From: Otatea glauca | Lineage: Eukaryota > Streptophyta > Magnoliopsida > Poales > Poaceae | DNA: 64,000 nt | Assembly (NCBI GenBank): GCA_036346275.1 | Contig: CM070726.1 | Coordinates: 31,035,410-31,099,409 of the forward strand | Direction of reading: 5' to 3' | In this document: positions 32,928 to 45,163 of the stretch, piece by piece | How positions within the stretch are numbered: the stretch's first letter is position 1 | Layout of the letters: the number at the start of each line of letters is the position of its first letter | Notes under the pieces: model-generated | What the model was told of the DNA's origin: nothing | Databases searched by the model: none | The model's input: only the letters and a program-made list of their open reading frames with translations | Program-made: the position numbers and the translations under genes

Positions 32928-33859
32928 TGACACCATGCGGGAGGCCACCTACATTTTCAAATTCAGCTTGAATATCTGATATATCTTCTAAACATCTACA
33001 TAAATTTTTGTGTTCATGCTATGTACAAAAATGCTTGTCTTTAACTATTGTTATCAAGTCCCGCCCATAAGCAATTGTTGCTTTGTAGTTTGTATTGCCT
33101 GTATGAGTAGCTTGGCTTGAATAAGTTAGGTCATTTTTTTGTTAAATATTGTTAATACACATCATTTACCCTTTTTATATAATGCTCGCAATCGATATAA
33201 GTAATGGTGTCTCAAGTTAGAAAAATTATGTGTTATGAGTGGAAACAGAGCTCATCACATTTTCTCGCTTTATTGAGAGAATGTGGTCACCGATTGTTCA
33301 AAAAATCTAACGAGCCTAGCTAATAACATATGACGACGGAGCCTCTCCTCTACTCAGTAAATGGAGGCTTCGCATAAGATTGGAATATTGCTCTCACCGC
33401 TAATAGGCTAGACTGTAACTACAGAGGCTACTAACAAAACCAGTCTAGAGAATGTGGACAAGACAAGTGCTTCCATAGAAAGAATAGGGTTATACTACTG
33501 TCCTTTTGTAGCTAGAGATATCTCAAGCTTACATGGCATGACACAACACTAGATGTCTAGAAATAGATTTTCTTTTTCTAGAAAAGTTGGAAAAGGAAAG
33601 AGATTAGTGATTGGATGGCATCTTTGGGTGGGTTAGGTTCATTCCATTCCAACTGAGCTACTTTTGTCTCTTCCCTTCCCTTTCGTATGTGTCAGTTTTG
33701 TTCTCTATACTAGTGCAATGCATGCGTGAAATGAGTTAAACGTGAAACTAGTTAGTCCATTTCGGTCCACAACGGCGAGATGGTATATCATTACATGTTG
33801 GCGCCTACTTTTCTTTATAAAAACTACGACACTAATTAATGCATCATTTTCTTCAATGA

Positions 33860-34000
33860 CAGCGCGTGAAGCTCGGCACCAACAACCTACTTGACAGCGA
33901 AGTTGAAGCCCTTCGAGAGCAGATGGCTGGGTTCATCGTTTGAGAAGTGATCAACCCGAAGGGCGAGTTTTACGAGCCACACGCTACAATTAACTGAAAT
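33860..34000 (+). other. Exon-like segment near the CACTA right end
   Basis: After an AG at about 33863 a frame reads VKLGTNNLLDSEVEALREQM, then AGFIV and a stop. The flanking sequence is AT-rich. The coding-like stretch could be a last exon. I do not recognise it. Confidence 0.35.
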
Positions 34001-34299
34001 GTGAACGATTGTCAATGAACAATGTAATAATTAAATATTACGATGATTTATCAGATTTCAATTATGCTTTACAAATACTTCATTAATATTGTCATGATTA
34101 AATGAGTATTCAGATTCAATGTTAAATATTATGATGATTTAATATATTTTAATTATTCTTTACCAATACTTCATTAATATTATGCATAACATATATCGTA
34201 TGTAATACATGTACTGTACAATATATATATAGTACAACGTTACATCATACATATAATACAAAAAAAATATGTAACCGATTTTGGAGGATAATATGGCAC

Positions 34300-34640
34300 T
34301 GTACTTATCACTGCCGGTTTTAGAGAAATAACTGACAGTGATAACACCTTATCATTGCCGGTTGGAAAATATTAAGTGGCAGTGATATGGATTATCACTG
34401 CCAGTTGAAAAATAACAACCGGCAGTGATAATGTGTTATCACTACCGGTTGAAAAATAACAACCGGCAATGATAAGTTGTTATATATCACTGTCGGTTGT
34501 ATAATATAAACCGGCAATGATATTAATATCATTGTCGGTTGAAGAACCGGTAGTAATAGTCCCGACTATCACTGCCAGTTAGGGAGTGCCGGGTCAACAT
34601 CCGGCAGTGATGCTGATGTTGATCCGGCAGTGATGTCCTT
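34300..34640. repeat. Right subterminal repeat array of the CACTA element
   Basis: Many copies of TATCACTGCCGGTTG and the complement AACCGGCAGTGATA precede the terminus, mirroring the left array. Confidence 0.88.
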
Positions 34641-34656
34641 TTCTGTAGTGGTGATC

Positions 34657-36463
34657 TGTGTTTGGTGCAATTTACATCTCAATGAATGCGTGTGATTATC
34701 ACCTAATTCCCTTGCTTTTGTGTCCATAGGTTCACAGCTGAATATCCGTCCTTCAATTCTAGCGTTATTATTGGGCTGCAAGCACCCGAGGAATGATCTG
34801 TCGACAAATAACCCCCATTGTCCATTCTGCCCCGTCCCCCTTTCTACTTATCCTTCTTTCCCTGAAAGAGACGCCTGATTTCTACGCCCTTTCGATCGAT
34901 CTAACAAGTAGGATATGAGTAGGATAAGACCCTAGCTATGTGATTGTACAATCGATCACAGAGAGTACTGTCACAAAAGACTGGTTGTACAAGCTAGCGA
35001 AGGCTTTTGGCATCTGTTCTGACGAAACGTTTCGGTTCTTGGCGCAGCCTTTTGTTCCTGTCACGGTGTCATCTCGGCTTCGCCAACTGAAACAATCACT
35101 TCCTGATGCACACCTGCAGAGTACCAGCAATTTATCTCTGGGTACGATGAACCATGGACCAAACCACTATGGTTTGATCAGCAGTTACAACTGTTTGCAC
35201 TAGATCATACCTGATTAGATGCTAACCAAACTGAAGAATTGTTAGTGCTAATCTTCAGTTACAGAAAGTGGAAAGCAGCCGTGTACTTTGCTACACAAAA
35301 GCTAGCTAGCTCTTTCCCTCTCTCCCACCTGTAGTACAGCCTCTTCGTTCTTTAACTCAAGCATGCATGCATTCTGTAGCAACGAAAAAGAAGTGCTACC
35401 ACGCATCCACAGATCAATCATTAGCAAAGACTTGGTTTGATCGAAAATCTTAAACTAAATCTCCACAAGTTCACAACTGAAAGATCTATATGGATCGCAC
35501 TCGCACACGCGTAAATGCGGCATATATACTAGCTTATTCGGCGATTTCGCGCATGAAAAATCTTAATCTGATAGCGACGTGTTCCAATCCTGCATCACCA
35601 TTTGCCCCCGGATCACAGTCAGCCCCACACCAAAGGGGACAAGTGGAATCTCGGGTAATGCCAATAATTTTACCCCCTGGGGGATATCTTCTTAATTGGA
35701 GCCAATTAACCATGAAAAGGGATCGAGAGCTGCTTCCACCAGCGAGCCATCGACACATGATGTGCTACCATGGGAGGTGAGTTGGATTCCACTTTGGTTA
35801 ATTGTTAGTTGGATCGATGTTGCTTTAGGGAAAGCACACACCTGGTGTTGAGGCCAAGAAGCAGATATAAGAAGACAGAAGCATGCTTCCAATGAGTTCT
35901 GTCTTCGCATATGGGGGAGAGAAAGAAAGCCATGGCAAATCTACTACTGATGATTGATGGCTGGCTAGATGCCATGTAAACTAAGCATGCATATATACTT
36001 GTTGATTTGCACATTACTGGTTGATATGCGTAGATCTGTCTATCCATTAACCTAATCTAGGATATCTATGTATGATTTGAGGAGTATAAATTAGCTAGAA
36101 AGAACATTCATGTAGGACAGTGGTAATCATTATAAACCTCCCCATGCGCGTGAATGTTAGGCCGGAATGAAAAGGACGCGTGATGGAACACTTTAGGATG
36201 ACCCAAAGGTGGTATGAGAAATACCTCATGGAAATGTTCATACTGATTCACCTGGATATTTTGCAGTGTAGTCAATGGCTTATACTGTAATACATCTATG
36301 AATGGCACATCTTAAGGCCCTTAGTTTGTCAAAAACTTTATATACCTTGCCCTAGGGCTCCAGTTGTTGATCAAGAACCTCCTGTACATTTTTTAGAGAA
36401 ACCTCCCGATTTTCGTACTTAGATCGTCTGAAAATCAGAAATTGTTTAGGCTTCTGCGGAAAC
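34657..36463. other. Unassigned stretch, possibly low-copy
   Basis: I recognise no coding region, transposon ends or tandem repeats. Its base composition is moderate and it does not recur elsewhere in the window. The first part may continue the copia A flank across the CACTA insertion. Short open frames (34940-35203, 35490-35780) have no recognisable motif. Confidence 0.5.
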
Positions 36464-36466
36464 TAA

Positions 36467-36697
36467 GGGTCTGTTTGTTTTAGCTTTTGATTCTAGATTC
36501 TGGCCTCAAAAGCAGAATAAAAAATAAACAGCCCGATTCTAGAATCCGATTCTTACAATCCAACCCATCCGTATACACTAGAATCCACAATCCACTTCAT
36601 ATGTGCTTTTGGATTCCAGCTTTTGGAGAATCAGCTTCTCTACGATCATAATCCAGAATCAGCTTTTAGAGAATCCAAAGCTAAAATAAACATGCCC
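36467..36697. mobile_element. Tourist-like MITE (PIF/Harbinger), 231 bp
   Basis: The left end GGGTCTGTTTGTTTTAGCTT and the complement of the right end (GGGCATGTTTATTTTAGCTT) form inverted repeats. TAA flanks both sides (36464-36466 and 36698-36700). The interior is a long imperfect palindrome built from AGAATC/GATTCT. Confidence 0.85.
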
Positions 36698-36700
36698 TAA

Positions 36701-37602
36701 GTGTTTTCTGCGAAATTCATGTAGAATTCCTGCATTCCAAATAGACTCTTGGTTCTCCTAAATAAAGAAGAAGAAGAAAAAAAAGACTCTTGGTTTTAAA
36801 GTTAAGATACACGCATCTTCCCTTGTGGGCTCAATTGTTTCATGAACCCTGGGCATAGCACGCTATTGAATGCAGGCACAGCGACCAGTGAGACGAGACA
36901 TTATTAGGCTGATAATTTTGCCCAGGCCCGGCGGTGGTTCCAGGCTCAACAGGCACTGTGCGCTAGCCAGTAGAGCAGTGGCGGTCAGTTTCTTCCTCTT
37001 GCGGCCCGACCAGAGTTCGAAGGCAACGGGCGGCCGGCCGGCCCCGCCTTCCGCTGCAGCCCAGGCTCGCGAACCGCGTGCCGCAGTACAGCCGTTACTC
37101 AGGGGCGAACCGTGATTTCCTGGGCTCCACGCGGCCGAGCTCCTGCGCGCCGCCGGTTCGTAGGCTGCGCCACGGCGTCTACGTGGAAGCAGATCTTTTG
37201 GCCATTTGCCTCGATTTATTTTTTGTAAGTTTGGCTCTCGTAACGAAACCGTATATCCGAACTCTTCTCGATTGTGGTAGGTGATTTATTGGGTTCCGTA
37301 TCACAGTAGGTGATAAATATCGTCTTTCTATTTTTTTCATCGTCGAGAAGACAGCTATACTTGCAATTTAGTTCAAATGAAATTCAAAGCTAAAAATGAA
37401 TCAAAGGCAAAATAATAATAATAATAAATATCTCGTCTACGTGCCTTGCTCAACAGCGTGACACTGTCGCGTGGGCTGCCAAGGAGAGCTCGTTTGCATC
37501 GCGGGCCGGACGATTCCGCACATGCGCCGACGGCCACGTAGCGACGGAACGCTGCTCTGTCAACATATTGACGAGTAAGGCCATGCTAGCCTGAGCCACC
37601 CT
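36701..37602. other. Unassigned stretch with a GC-rich centre
   Basis: The part at about 36860-37200 is GC-rich (CGGCCGGCCGGCCCCGCC) and gives open frames without known motifs. An (AAT)n microsatellite lies at about 37411-37430. I cannot tell whether the GC-rich part is a gene fragment. Confidence 0.45.
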
Positions 37603-40545
37603 GAGTAGGCCAGGATTGAAATTTTGGCGAATTTCTCGGATTTCGGACCATCACGAGATATAAAGTACAAAACTGAATGCTAAAGGACTTTCATTTTTTT
37701 CACCGAAATTTCACTCAAACCGGACGAAATTTCATGAAAAGAAATCCGGATTTTCCTTTTTTTATGGCCGTATTTGACTTCAATTACATCAATAACCCAT
37801 AAGAAAGTGATCTTTGATGATAATTTGTCCAAAAAATTATTTTTTGAGACATTTTAAAATTTTGGCAGAAACACTATTGTAATTTTATAGAATTGAAGAA
37901 GCTTTGTCATGCTACGAAACATTTATCGTACTATCTCAAGAAGTCTAGGATCAAGCAGGAAATTTTTAAAATAATTTAACATCATTTGTTATCTTTTAAA
38001 AATAAAAAACAGAATTAGCACAAACGAGGTAGTAACAGTTTCGGAATTTTATAAATTTTTTAATGTTTGATTATCATTTGAAAATTTTATGGTAACATTT
38101 GTGATGCATCAAGACTATCCATAAAATTTCTGAAAATGTTCTAACATGGTTTGTACTATTTTTCATGAAGTTTGTAACATCCCGAAAAATATAATAAGAT
38201 AAAAATGAATATTTTGGATTTGAATATATTTATTTCTGAGTTTTCTGAGAATTATTGGATTTTCTTTGGATTTATGCTTGATATGAAAAGTCCAATAAAT
38301 AGAATTATTAATTGGGAAATGGTAAGATTGTAAAGAGGTAAAAATAAAAATGGGAAAAATTACCATGAGACCTTATTCATGCTGGTAAACCAGTAAAACA
38401 ATCTAGTAAAAATCCTAGGTGCTGAAATGTAATTAAATAAAATAATTGGTTGTCTCTTTTTGACTAAAAATAGTGAAGTCAGAATTAAAGAAAAATAATC
38501 GAAACTTATCAGGAGCCATAAAAATTACCATAGCACCCTCAGAGCAGTATACACATCTGGTACAAATCTTATGAATTTATCATGTCGAAAAAGCCTTCTA
38601 AAAATTCAAGAACAGAGGCAAATAAAAACTGAAAATCCCCATGTCAGAATTTTTATAAAATATTTACTTGAGATTTAGACTTGAAATTTTTATGAAGACA
38701 TCCATAGCCCAAACTCAACTCATATAAAAAGTTTGTGAAATAATTAATATGGTTTACATCCTTAAATAAATAGAATACCGAAATACAAATCCTGTACAGT
38801 GCACAGTGTCAGACTTTTAGTTAATTCATTATAGGGTATTTTAATCTGAAAATTTTACTAAGGGATAAAAACTTCCAGAATAATCCACCACGATTTGATA
38901 GCCATTTTAAGGCTCACATAGAGCTGTCCGGGCTGAAGTTTATCTCTCTGACGTGTGGGCCCACCCCTCTTTCCGTAACCGTTAGCTGGTAGAAACGGAA
39001 AAACGGTTCACTCGCCGACCGGTGGCCCCGGTCCCGCTTGTCAGCCTCCGGCTTCGCTGTCCCCTCTCCTTTTTTCCCTCTCGCCCGAGGCGAGCTCGAG
39101 CCCTCGCGAGACTTCGCCGCCTCTCCCCATCTCAGCGCTAATTCCGCCTGATCTGCGGTCACGCCACGGCTCGCCCTTGATCGCCCACGCCATGCCTCAT
39201 TGCCTCGAAGCCGAAACCGCACGCCAACTCGCCTTGCACGTAACCGAGCAAACAGACTTCCTCTCGCTCAAACCCCGTGGAGCCATCTTGAGCCGCTTAT
39301 AATACCGGTGTGGCGTCGCCATTGAGACTCCTCCACTCCTTATCATCCACTGAACCCAGCTTTAGCCGAAGCTGTTCCCCTCGCCATTTTCGCCAAAGAT
39401 CAGAGAAAAGGGGAAAAACCGGTGAAGCAGCCAAAAGGCACCAATCCTTGAAATCTCTCCTTCCTATGGCTTCATCGCATCTTATTGAGTACTGACCCCT
39501 CCCTATTTTCACTCATTTTCACCTGCAGCACACTTCCACCGCTGTTCTTCTTCCTCGCGGCCAGCGACCGTTGACAATCAACCTCCGTGTTTCTTCGACC
39601 GTACCAACAGGTGAAATAGAACCCCTAGGACTCACTGGTACTCTAGGAGCATTGTCCCGGTGAAAACATGGCCGGCGGCGAGCTTTTTGCTTACTTCTAG
39701 TTGGCGCCACAAGACTTCACCTGCAGTGGCGCCCACCTTCCGCCATCTCCCGGCGAATGGATACCACCCCTAGGTGCGCCTCGGTACACTGGTGCTCATA
39801 GCGCTACCCATTCCGCCGCGGCGGAGCTAGTTCGCCGACAGCGAGCACAGAACCGACGATCTCTGTTTAGTGTCGCTGACAGCCGGGGCCCAGTCGTCAG
39901 CCTCTTGGCCTTCTCGCGTGTGCGTTAGCTCGGCCGCTGACGGGTGGGGCCGGTTTGTCAGCCAGACTGGGCTGTGTTCAAATGCTTGCGCGCCAAAAAG
40001 CCGAAAGGCGTTTTCCCTGAGGCGAAAGCGTATTTCCGAATTTGAAGATTTTCAGAAAAACCGAGTAGATTCAAACTGCAATAACTTTTGAACTATCTGG
40101 CCAAAAATAGTGAAACCAATTTCTAAATACATGAAAAATTCTGTAGATTCAGGATATGCAAAAATATTTTGAAAACCATCTCTGGGTAATCTTGAAATTC
40201 AAATTTGAATAAAGAGGCTAAAGATATGCTTTATACTAAAATTTTGCAAATAAACTTAGAACTTAATGGAACTAATTCTTATAGAATCCTTATGTTATCA
40301 GGAACCCAAATATATATAAAAATTTAAGTTTCATGCATGTTTAAATCATTTTCTATTTAAGTCTTGTTTTCAATACATTAAGAATTTACATATGTATAAT
40401 AGTATGAAGGCAATATGAAATAAGTAAGAATTCATTCCCGGAATGCTAGGGTGGCAGTAATATAATTGAATTTGATTAAGGAGTAATCTTGACTTGAATT
40501 ACCTCTAAGACTATGAAGTAACCCAAGTATCAATTGTGCACACAT

Positions 40546-40549
40546 ATAC

Positions 40550-40580
<31 letters not shown>

Positions 40581-40640
40581 CATATATATATATGTATATA
40601 TATACATATATATATATATATGTATATATATATATGTATA
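40546..40640. repeat. (TA)n-rich microsatellite
   Basis: Runs of ATATATATACAT flank the MITE on both sides (also 41016-41070). Solo LTR 1 has only a short TGTATATATGTATAT at the homologous place. Confidence 0.9.
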
Positions 40641-41015
40641 GGAAGCCTTTTCCGTACTCCCAGGAGTACATACTCCCACCTCTAATATACCACTTAAATG
40701 AACGCTTTATACTTCTTTATCACTTTCGGTATACTCCAATAATAATTCTACGATACTCCAATGCGACATGGTTGAAAAAATTTCATCAGAGCCTTTATTT
40801 TTTGTTACATACCCTTTTTCATATGTAAAAGGAATATATAAACAAATTATGCTACAAAGGGTGGACTTTAATGAAATTTTTCATGAAACTCACTTTGGGG
40901 TATCTTATAATCAGTATTAGAGTATACTCAAAAGGATAAAGAGGTATAACAACGTCATTTAAACGGTATACTGGAGGTGGGAGTACGTACACCCAGGAGT
41001 ATGGAATCATTTTCC
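40641..41015. mobile_element. MITE inside a (TA)n tract, 375 bp
   Basis: The ends GGAAGCCTTTTCCGTACTCC and (complement of the right end) GGAAAATGATTCCATACTCC are inverted repeats with further matching inward (GTAC.TACTCCCACCTC). It is flanked on both sides by TATATGTATA-type sequence. Insertion in TA repeats recalls the micron-type MITEs of rice. It is absent from solo LTR 1. Confidence 0.75.
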
Positions 41016-43736
41016 TATATGTATATATATATATATGTATATGTATATGTATATATATATAAATATATAGGAGGTCAACCAGTCGAAATATAGATTTTTG
41101 GTGGGCTTAAATACATGAAACAAAATCTAGTAACCTAACTTCATAAACTTAGCTTAATCAACCCCCCTTTCTTCATGTATCGCTAAGATTGGTGCTTTTC
41201 GCACAGAACCCTTATTTTTATGTTTAAAATTTCTTTAGTTTAGATAATTTTAGAATCTATAATTCGAAGTAGTAAATATTAGAATTCACAATTTTAGCCT
41301 CTTGAATTCGTAATTTAAGAATAAATAATCTATAAGAAAACTCGTGTGGTTCATCATAAAAAGTATTAACACTTTGTATATAAAATTATTTACATCATGT
41401 AGTCTTAATATTTCATAATCCAAACCCTAAGGCACACCTCTGTTTTCTGCAGTTAATCTTTATTTGGTTTACTGTCTGTTTTCTTTTTGCCCTTATTGAA
41501 ATTTAATTTTTGCTATGTTTCCGGTTGATCGACGTGTAGAATCCGACGTGCTCGAAGAAGAAGACGACGCCGTCACGATCCGCATCCGAGCTAGACAATG
41601 AGTTACAAGGCAAGCAACCCCTTGATCATGTCGAGCCTGATAATTTACCTACATTATGTTGTTTCTGTCTATGTACTATGCATCCGGATAATTCTCGCTA
41701 GAAATGCTAATTTGAGTTGGAACTGTAGTTAATCCTGTAAATTATGGTTTACCTCAATCTATATGAATATGTGAACCTTGCAAACCTTAGTTTGAACTAG
41801 ACATGCTAAATGTCATTTTGGGTATAACCGCTAGCATAATATACCTGCTTAAGCTGCTTGTTGTTTACTTTCGGTCTTTTCAACAAATGTATGGTCCTTA
41901 TTTGGAAAATGTTGCTGGTATTTGGTTAAAAACCCAAAATAAAACTATGTTTTGACGCGGACGATTATTGGCAATAGCCGGAGGTGCAAAAGGGATTTGC
42001 ACGTAGCGTAGGGTGGAGTATCGCCCGTGTCGGATTAAGGACCGAGCAATGGGACGCTATAGATCCAAGAATTTCGTGCAACCACAAGGGCTTGTATGGG
42101 CGGGTCTTAGCCTATTAAGTTATTTAGATGTGGCTTTGCATCTAAGGAAGGCGGGAGATTGCACAGGCATTCCGGTTTGGTTTGCTTGTAGGGGTTTCTA
42201 CATACCAATGCAACACTGTACGTCTTGCCATGGACAGAAATGTGGTGTTGGGGGTGATTAAAATGGATCCACGACTTGGGTGAGTGTTTCTGTTTTCATG
42301 GCGAGGGTCAAACGTCCCGGGCTGGTTCAAAGCTACGTCTAGATAATGTAACGGCTCTGTATGATCTCCTTGCCGACACACCAAAGGAAGTGTGTTATCT
42401 GGCCTGGCAAAAGAGGTTGATCATTCCTTGTGGGTAAAGCTGTACTCCTCTGCAGAGTGTAAATCTAATCGATTAGCCGCATCCACAGTCAAGGACACTT
42501 GGTGAAGTCATTCCAATGTTAGAGGTTTTTGGTATTTTTCTGGAAAAATAGATTTGGGATGGAAACCAATTTTGCAACTAGCTTTTGTGTCAAAGGACAG
42601 ACATCGGGGACTTTTGCAGTCAGGTAGACTGGGTTGAAAGACTTGAATATTTGCTCAGCGCTTTATATTTCAATTGCCTATTTGAAAATGCGATGTTTAA
42701 AACTATTATGTCATACTTTTAAATGTTTATGCAACTGCAAAATAACCATTAACCTGCCTTGGTTAGCCTGCATAACTACTTAATTGCATTTGTCAAACAA
42801 TATAAGTCTTGTTGAGTACCAATGTACTCAATCTTGCATCTGCTGTCTCAGAGGACGAAGCCTGCGAAGTGCCAGACGATTCTTGCTTTAACGCAGGGCA
42901 CGGGGCGTTTGACGATGATTTTCCCTAGGTTTGCCAAGTCAGTTGCCTGAGGGTTAGTGGGCAAACCACGAGGCTTTTGGAGTTCTTTAAACTCTCTATT
43001 TTCCGCTGTTTGATCTTTGTAAATTTTAAGCTCTGTATAATTATTCTGCTTGTAATATATGCTTATCAGTTTTATATCTTGTGGTTGTGATATGAATGTT
43101 GTAAACATGTGAGTACTAGCCACTGATCATGGGACTAGTACAATAATCACATGGAGGTTCTTGTTTGTAAGAACGGGGTCTCAAAAAGTTGAAATTTGTT
43201 GGTCAGCCTTCAGTTGCACTATCCGAATTTTCAAAAATTCATAAAGCTTGATCATCATCTAAAAATTTTATTAGAACATTGATGATGGATCATAACCTTG
43301 CACAAAAAAATTTAAAAGTTTCTAACGTGGTTTGTACCATTTTTCATTCAGATCAAACTTGTCGGTCAGTGTTTTATCAGAACATGAGCAATGTTTGAAT
43401 TTTTAAAAATTCCTCAGTCGTGATAATCATCTGAAATTTTTATGAGAACATCACTTGATGTGTCAGGAACCTCCAATAACAATTTCAAAAAATTTTGACA
43501 TCGTTTGAACTATTTTTTGTTCAGTTGAAATTCATCCAAATTTCAGCAATGCTGCCCGAAATTTCGGATTTTTTGCCGAAATTTTGGTCCAAATAATTCC
43601 GGATTTGAATTTTGCCTTTTGAATTTCGTCGGGATTTTATCCGAAATAACGACATTTCGCCGAAGTTTTGGATTTCAGTCATAGGCAAAATTTTATCCAA
43701 AACGAAACAAAACGAAATTTTAATCCCTGAGTAGAC

Positions 43737-44028
43737 CATTGGCTGAGATCCCGGAACTTGCATCAGTTTCTGCAAGATCATACGTACGCATGATTTACTT
43801 ATACTGGCTTTAATCTGGATGTAATTGTCCTCGGCACGATTGCAAGCGCAATCTCCACATGAATTGCGTGAATACAGCTGATTTCCTTGAGTTAATAATT
43901 CAGCGTCAACCCTCGAAAAGAAAAACTAGTATCAACGATTTGCTGCTTACAGGGCCTTCCCACATAGTAAAACCAGTTTCGTCTAAAAAAACATAGTAAA
44001 AACAGTTACAGAAATCAAATAATCAAAC
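43737..44028. other. Unassigned short stretch
   Basis: No ORF, repeat or terminus is recognisable. It separates two hAT-type insertions and may be original host sequence. Confidence 0.5.
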
Positions 44029-44036
44029 GTTACAAG

Positions 44037-45066
44037 TAGGGATAAAAACGGATCGGATAGTTTCCGACCGATCCGGATATTTTTGGATACGGATTCTGTC
44101 GGATCGGATATTTGTCGGATAGTATCGGATCGGATACGGATACGGATTTTTTTTGTCGGATACGGATACGGATTCGGTAGCTCACTATCCGTCGGATACG
44201 GATACGGATTCGGATAATCCGGATATACATATGGGCTGGACCAAAACTACTCTTCTGGCCCAAAAATGTTTCTTAATTTCAGAATTGTTTTCTAATTTAA
44301 TTAATCCATAAAGTAAGTTTTAATTATTAAAATTAGCAAACCAACTCCAAAAATTATGAATTTTTTTTAGAAAGTTTCAGAAATAATCTAACATTTAAAA
44401 AATTATTTTCAAGATTTTATCAGATTTTAAATTTTCTCAAAAATTCAAATATTCCTATTCTTAATAGGAAAATATTTAAATAAGTAGCTAAAAATCACAA
44501 AAACTCATAAATACATAATTTATTATTTTTAACATAATTCAACAAAGAATATAAATCTTGGATCATTACATATAAGTGTTATATACTTTTTCTAGAGACG
44601 TGATATTTAAGTATTATCAAACTTTTAGTGTGTTATGTGTTTGCCTCCATTTGTATCTTTGAGTAAAGATTACCTTCATTTTTGTGTTTTGATCTACGTG
44701 TATAATGAACTAATTGTATGTATGTGATAAACTAAGTCTTATATAATTTTATTTGCGACATGGTATCTACTTATTGTCTAAGTGAATGAAAATGCTTATA
44801 TTTGTTCAATTTTCAATAACATCTTCATCAAATCAACTAGTTATGTGTTTTCGTTGACTTTTTATATACAATTTAAGGGGTTATCATGTTCCGATAAAAT
44901 ATTCGAAACCGTATCCGATTCGATTCGTATTCGATCCGTATCTGTATTCGATATTATCCGTATTCGTATCCGGACTATCAGTATCCGTATCCGCATCCGA
45001 GAAAAAATACGAAAACAAATATGATAAAGCTATTATCCGTCCGTATCCGATCCGTTTTCACCCCTA
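44037..45066. mobile_element. Non-autonomous hAT element, 1.03 kb
   Basis: The ends TAGGGATAAAAACGGATCGG and, complemented, TAGGGGTGAAAACGGATCGG are inverted repeats. GTTACAAG occurs on both sides (44029-44036 and 45067-45074), a perfect 8-bp duplication. Subterminal regions are built from GGATACGGATA words on the left and the complement on the right. The interior is AT-rich and contains no transposase. Confidence 0.9.
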
Positions 45067-45109
45067 GTTACAAGCCGCATGTAACTTGAAACTACTCTAA
45101 CATGGAGCA

Positions 45110-45163
45110 ATTATTTGCGGTATATACGGAGTATCTGCCAAGGTCATATATACCGCAAATAAT
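45110..45163. repeat. Perfect 17-bp inverted repeat
   Basis: ATTATTTGCGGTATATA at 45110-45126 is matched by its exact complement at 45147-45163, with a 20-base loop. It lies at the start of the copia B leader and is absent from copia A. Confidence 0.85.

Larger units (their letters stand above)
29002..34653 (+). mobile_element. CACTA (En/Spm) element, 5.65 kb, with both ends
   Basis: The left terminus is CACTACTACAG and the right terminus CTGTAGTGGTG, giving inverted repeats with one mismatch, flanked by ATC/ATC. Subterminal arrays of ATCACTGCCGGTT lie at both ends and a third array lies inside. Plus-strand remnants of a TNP2/TNPD transposase occupy the centre-left. It also holds a hAT remnant, a tandem duplication and proline-rich exon-like sequence. 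The transposase is broken and truncated. Confidence 0.92.
38173..43185 (+). repeat. Solo LTR 2, about 5.0 kb
   Basis: It starts TGTAACATCCCGAAAAATAT and ends GGGGTCTCAAA; AAGTT flanks it on both sides (38168-38172 and 43186-43190). The terminal CA seems mutated to AA. It aligns with solo LTR 1 throughout. A TATA-like TTATAATA at 39297-39304 precedes a GC-rich leader (38930-40010), and the candidate GC donor lies after 41609. It differs from LTR 1 by a (TA)n expansion with a nested MITE. Confidence 0.85.
37611..43728. mobile_element. hAT-like non-autonomous element split by solo LTR 2
   Basis: The left end is CAGGATTGAAATTTTGG and the right end, complemented, is AGGGATTAAAATTTCG. GAGTAGGC (37603-37610) and GAGTAGAC (43729-43736) flank it, an 8-bp duplication with one mismatch. 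Both arms repeat CGAAATTTC-type words. Without the nested LTR the element is about 1.1 kb and has no transposase. Confidence 0.65.

Noticed and set aside
40432..40671. Open frame rich in Tyr and Ile
   Set aside because: It is a translation of the (TA)n microsatellite.
22392..43185. The two 5-kb LTRs as ends of one 20.8-kb element
   Set aside because: The DNA between them is copia leader, a CACTA element and unassigned sequence, and each LTR has its own short flanking duplication.
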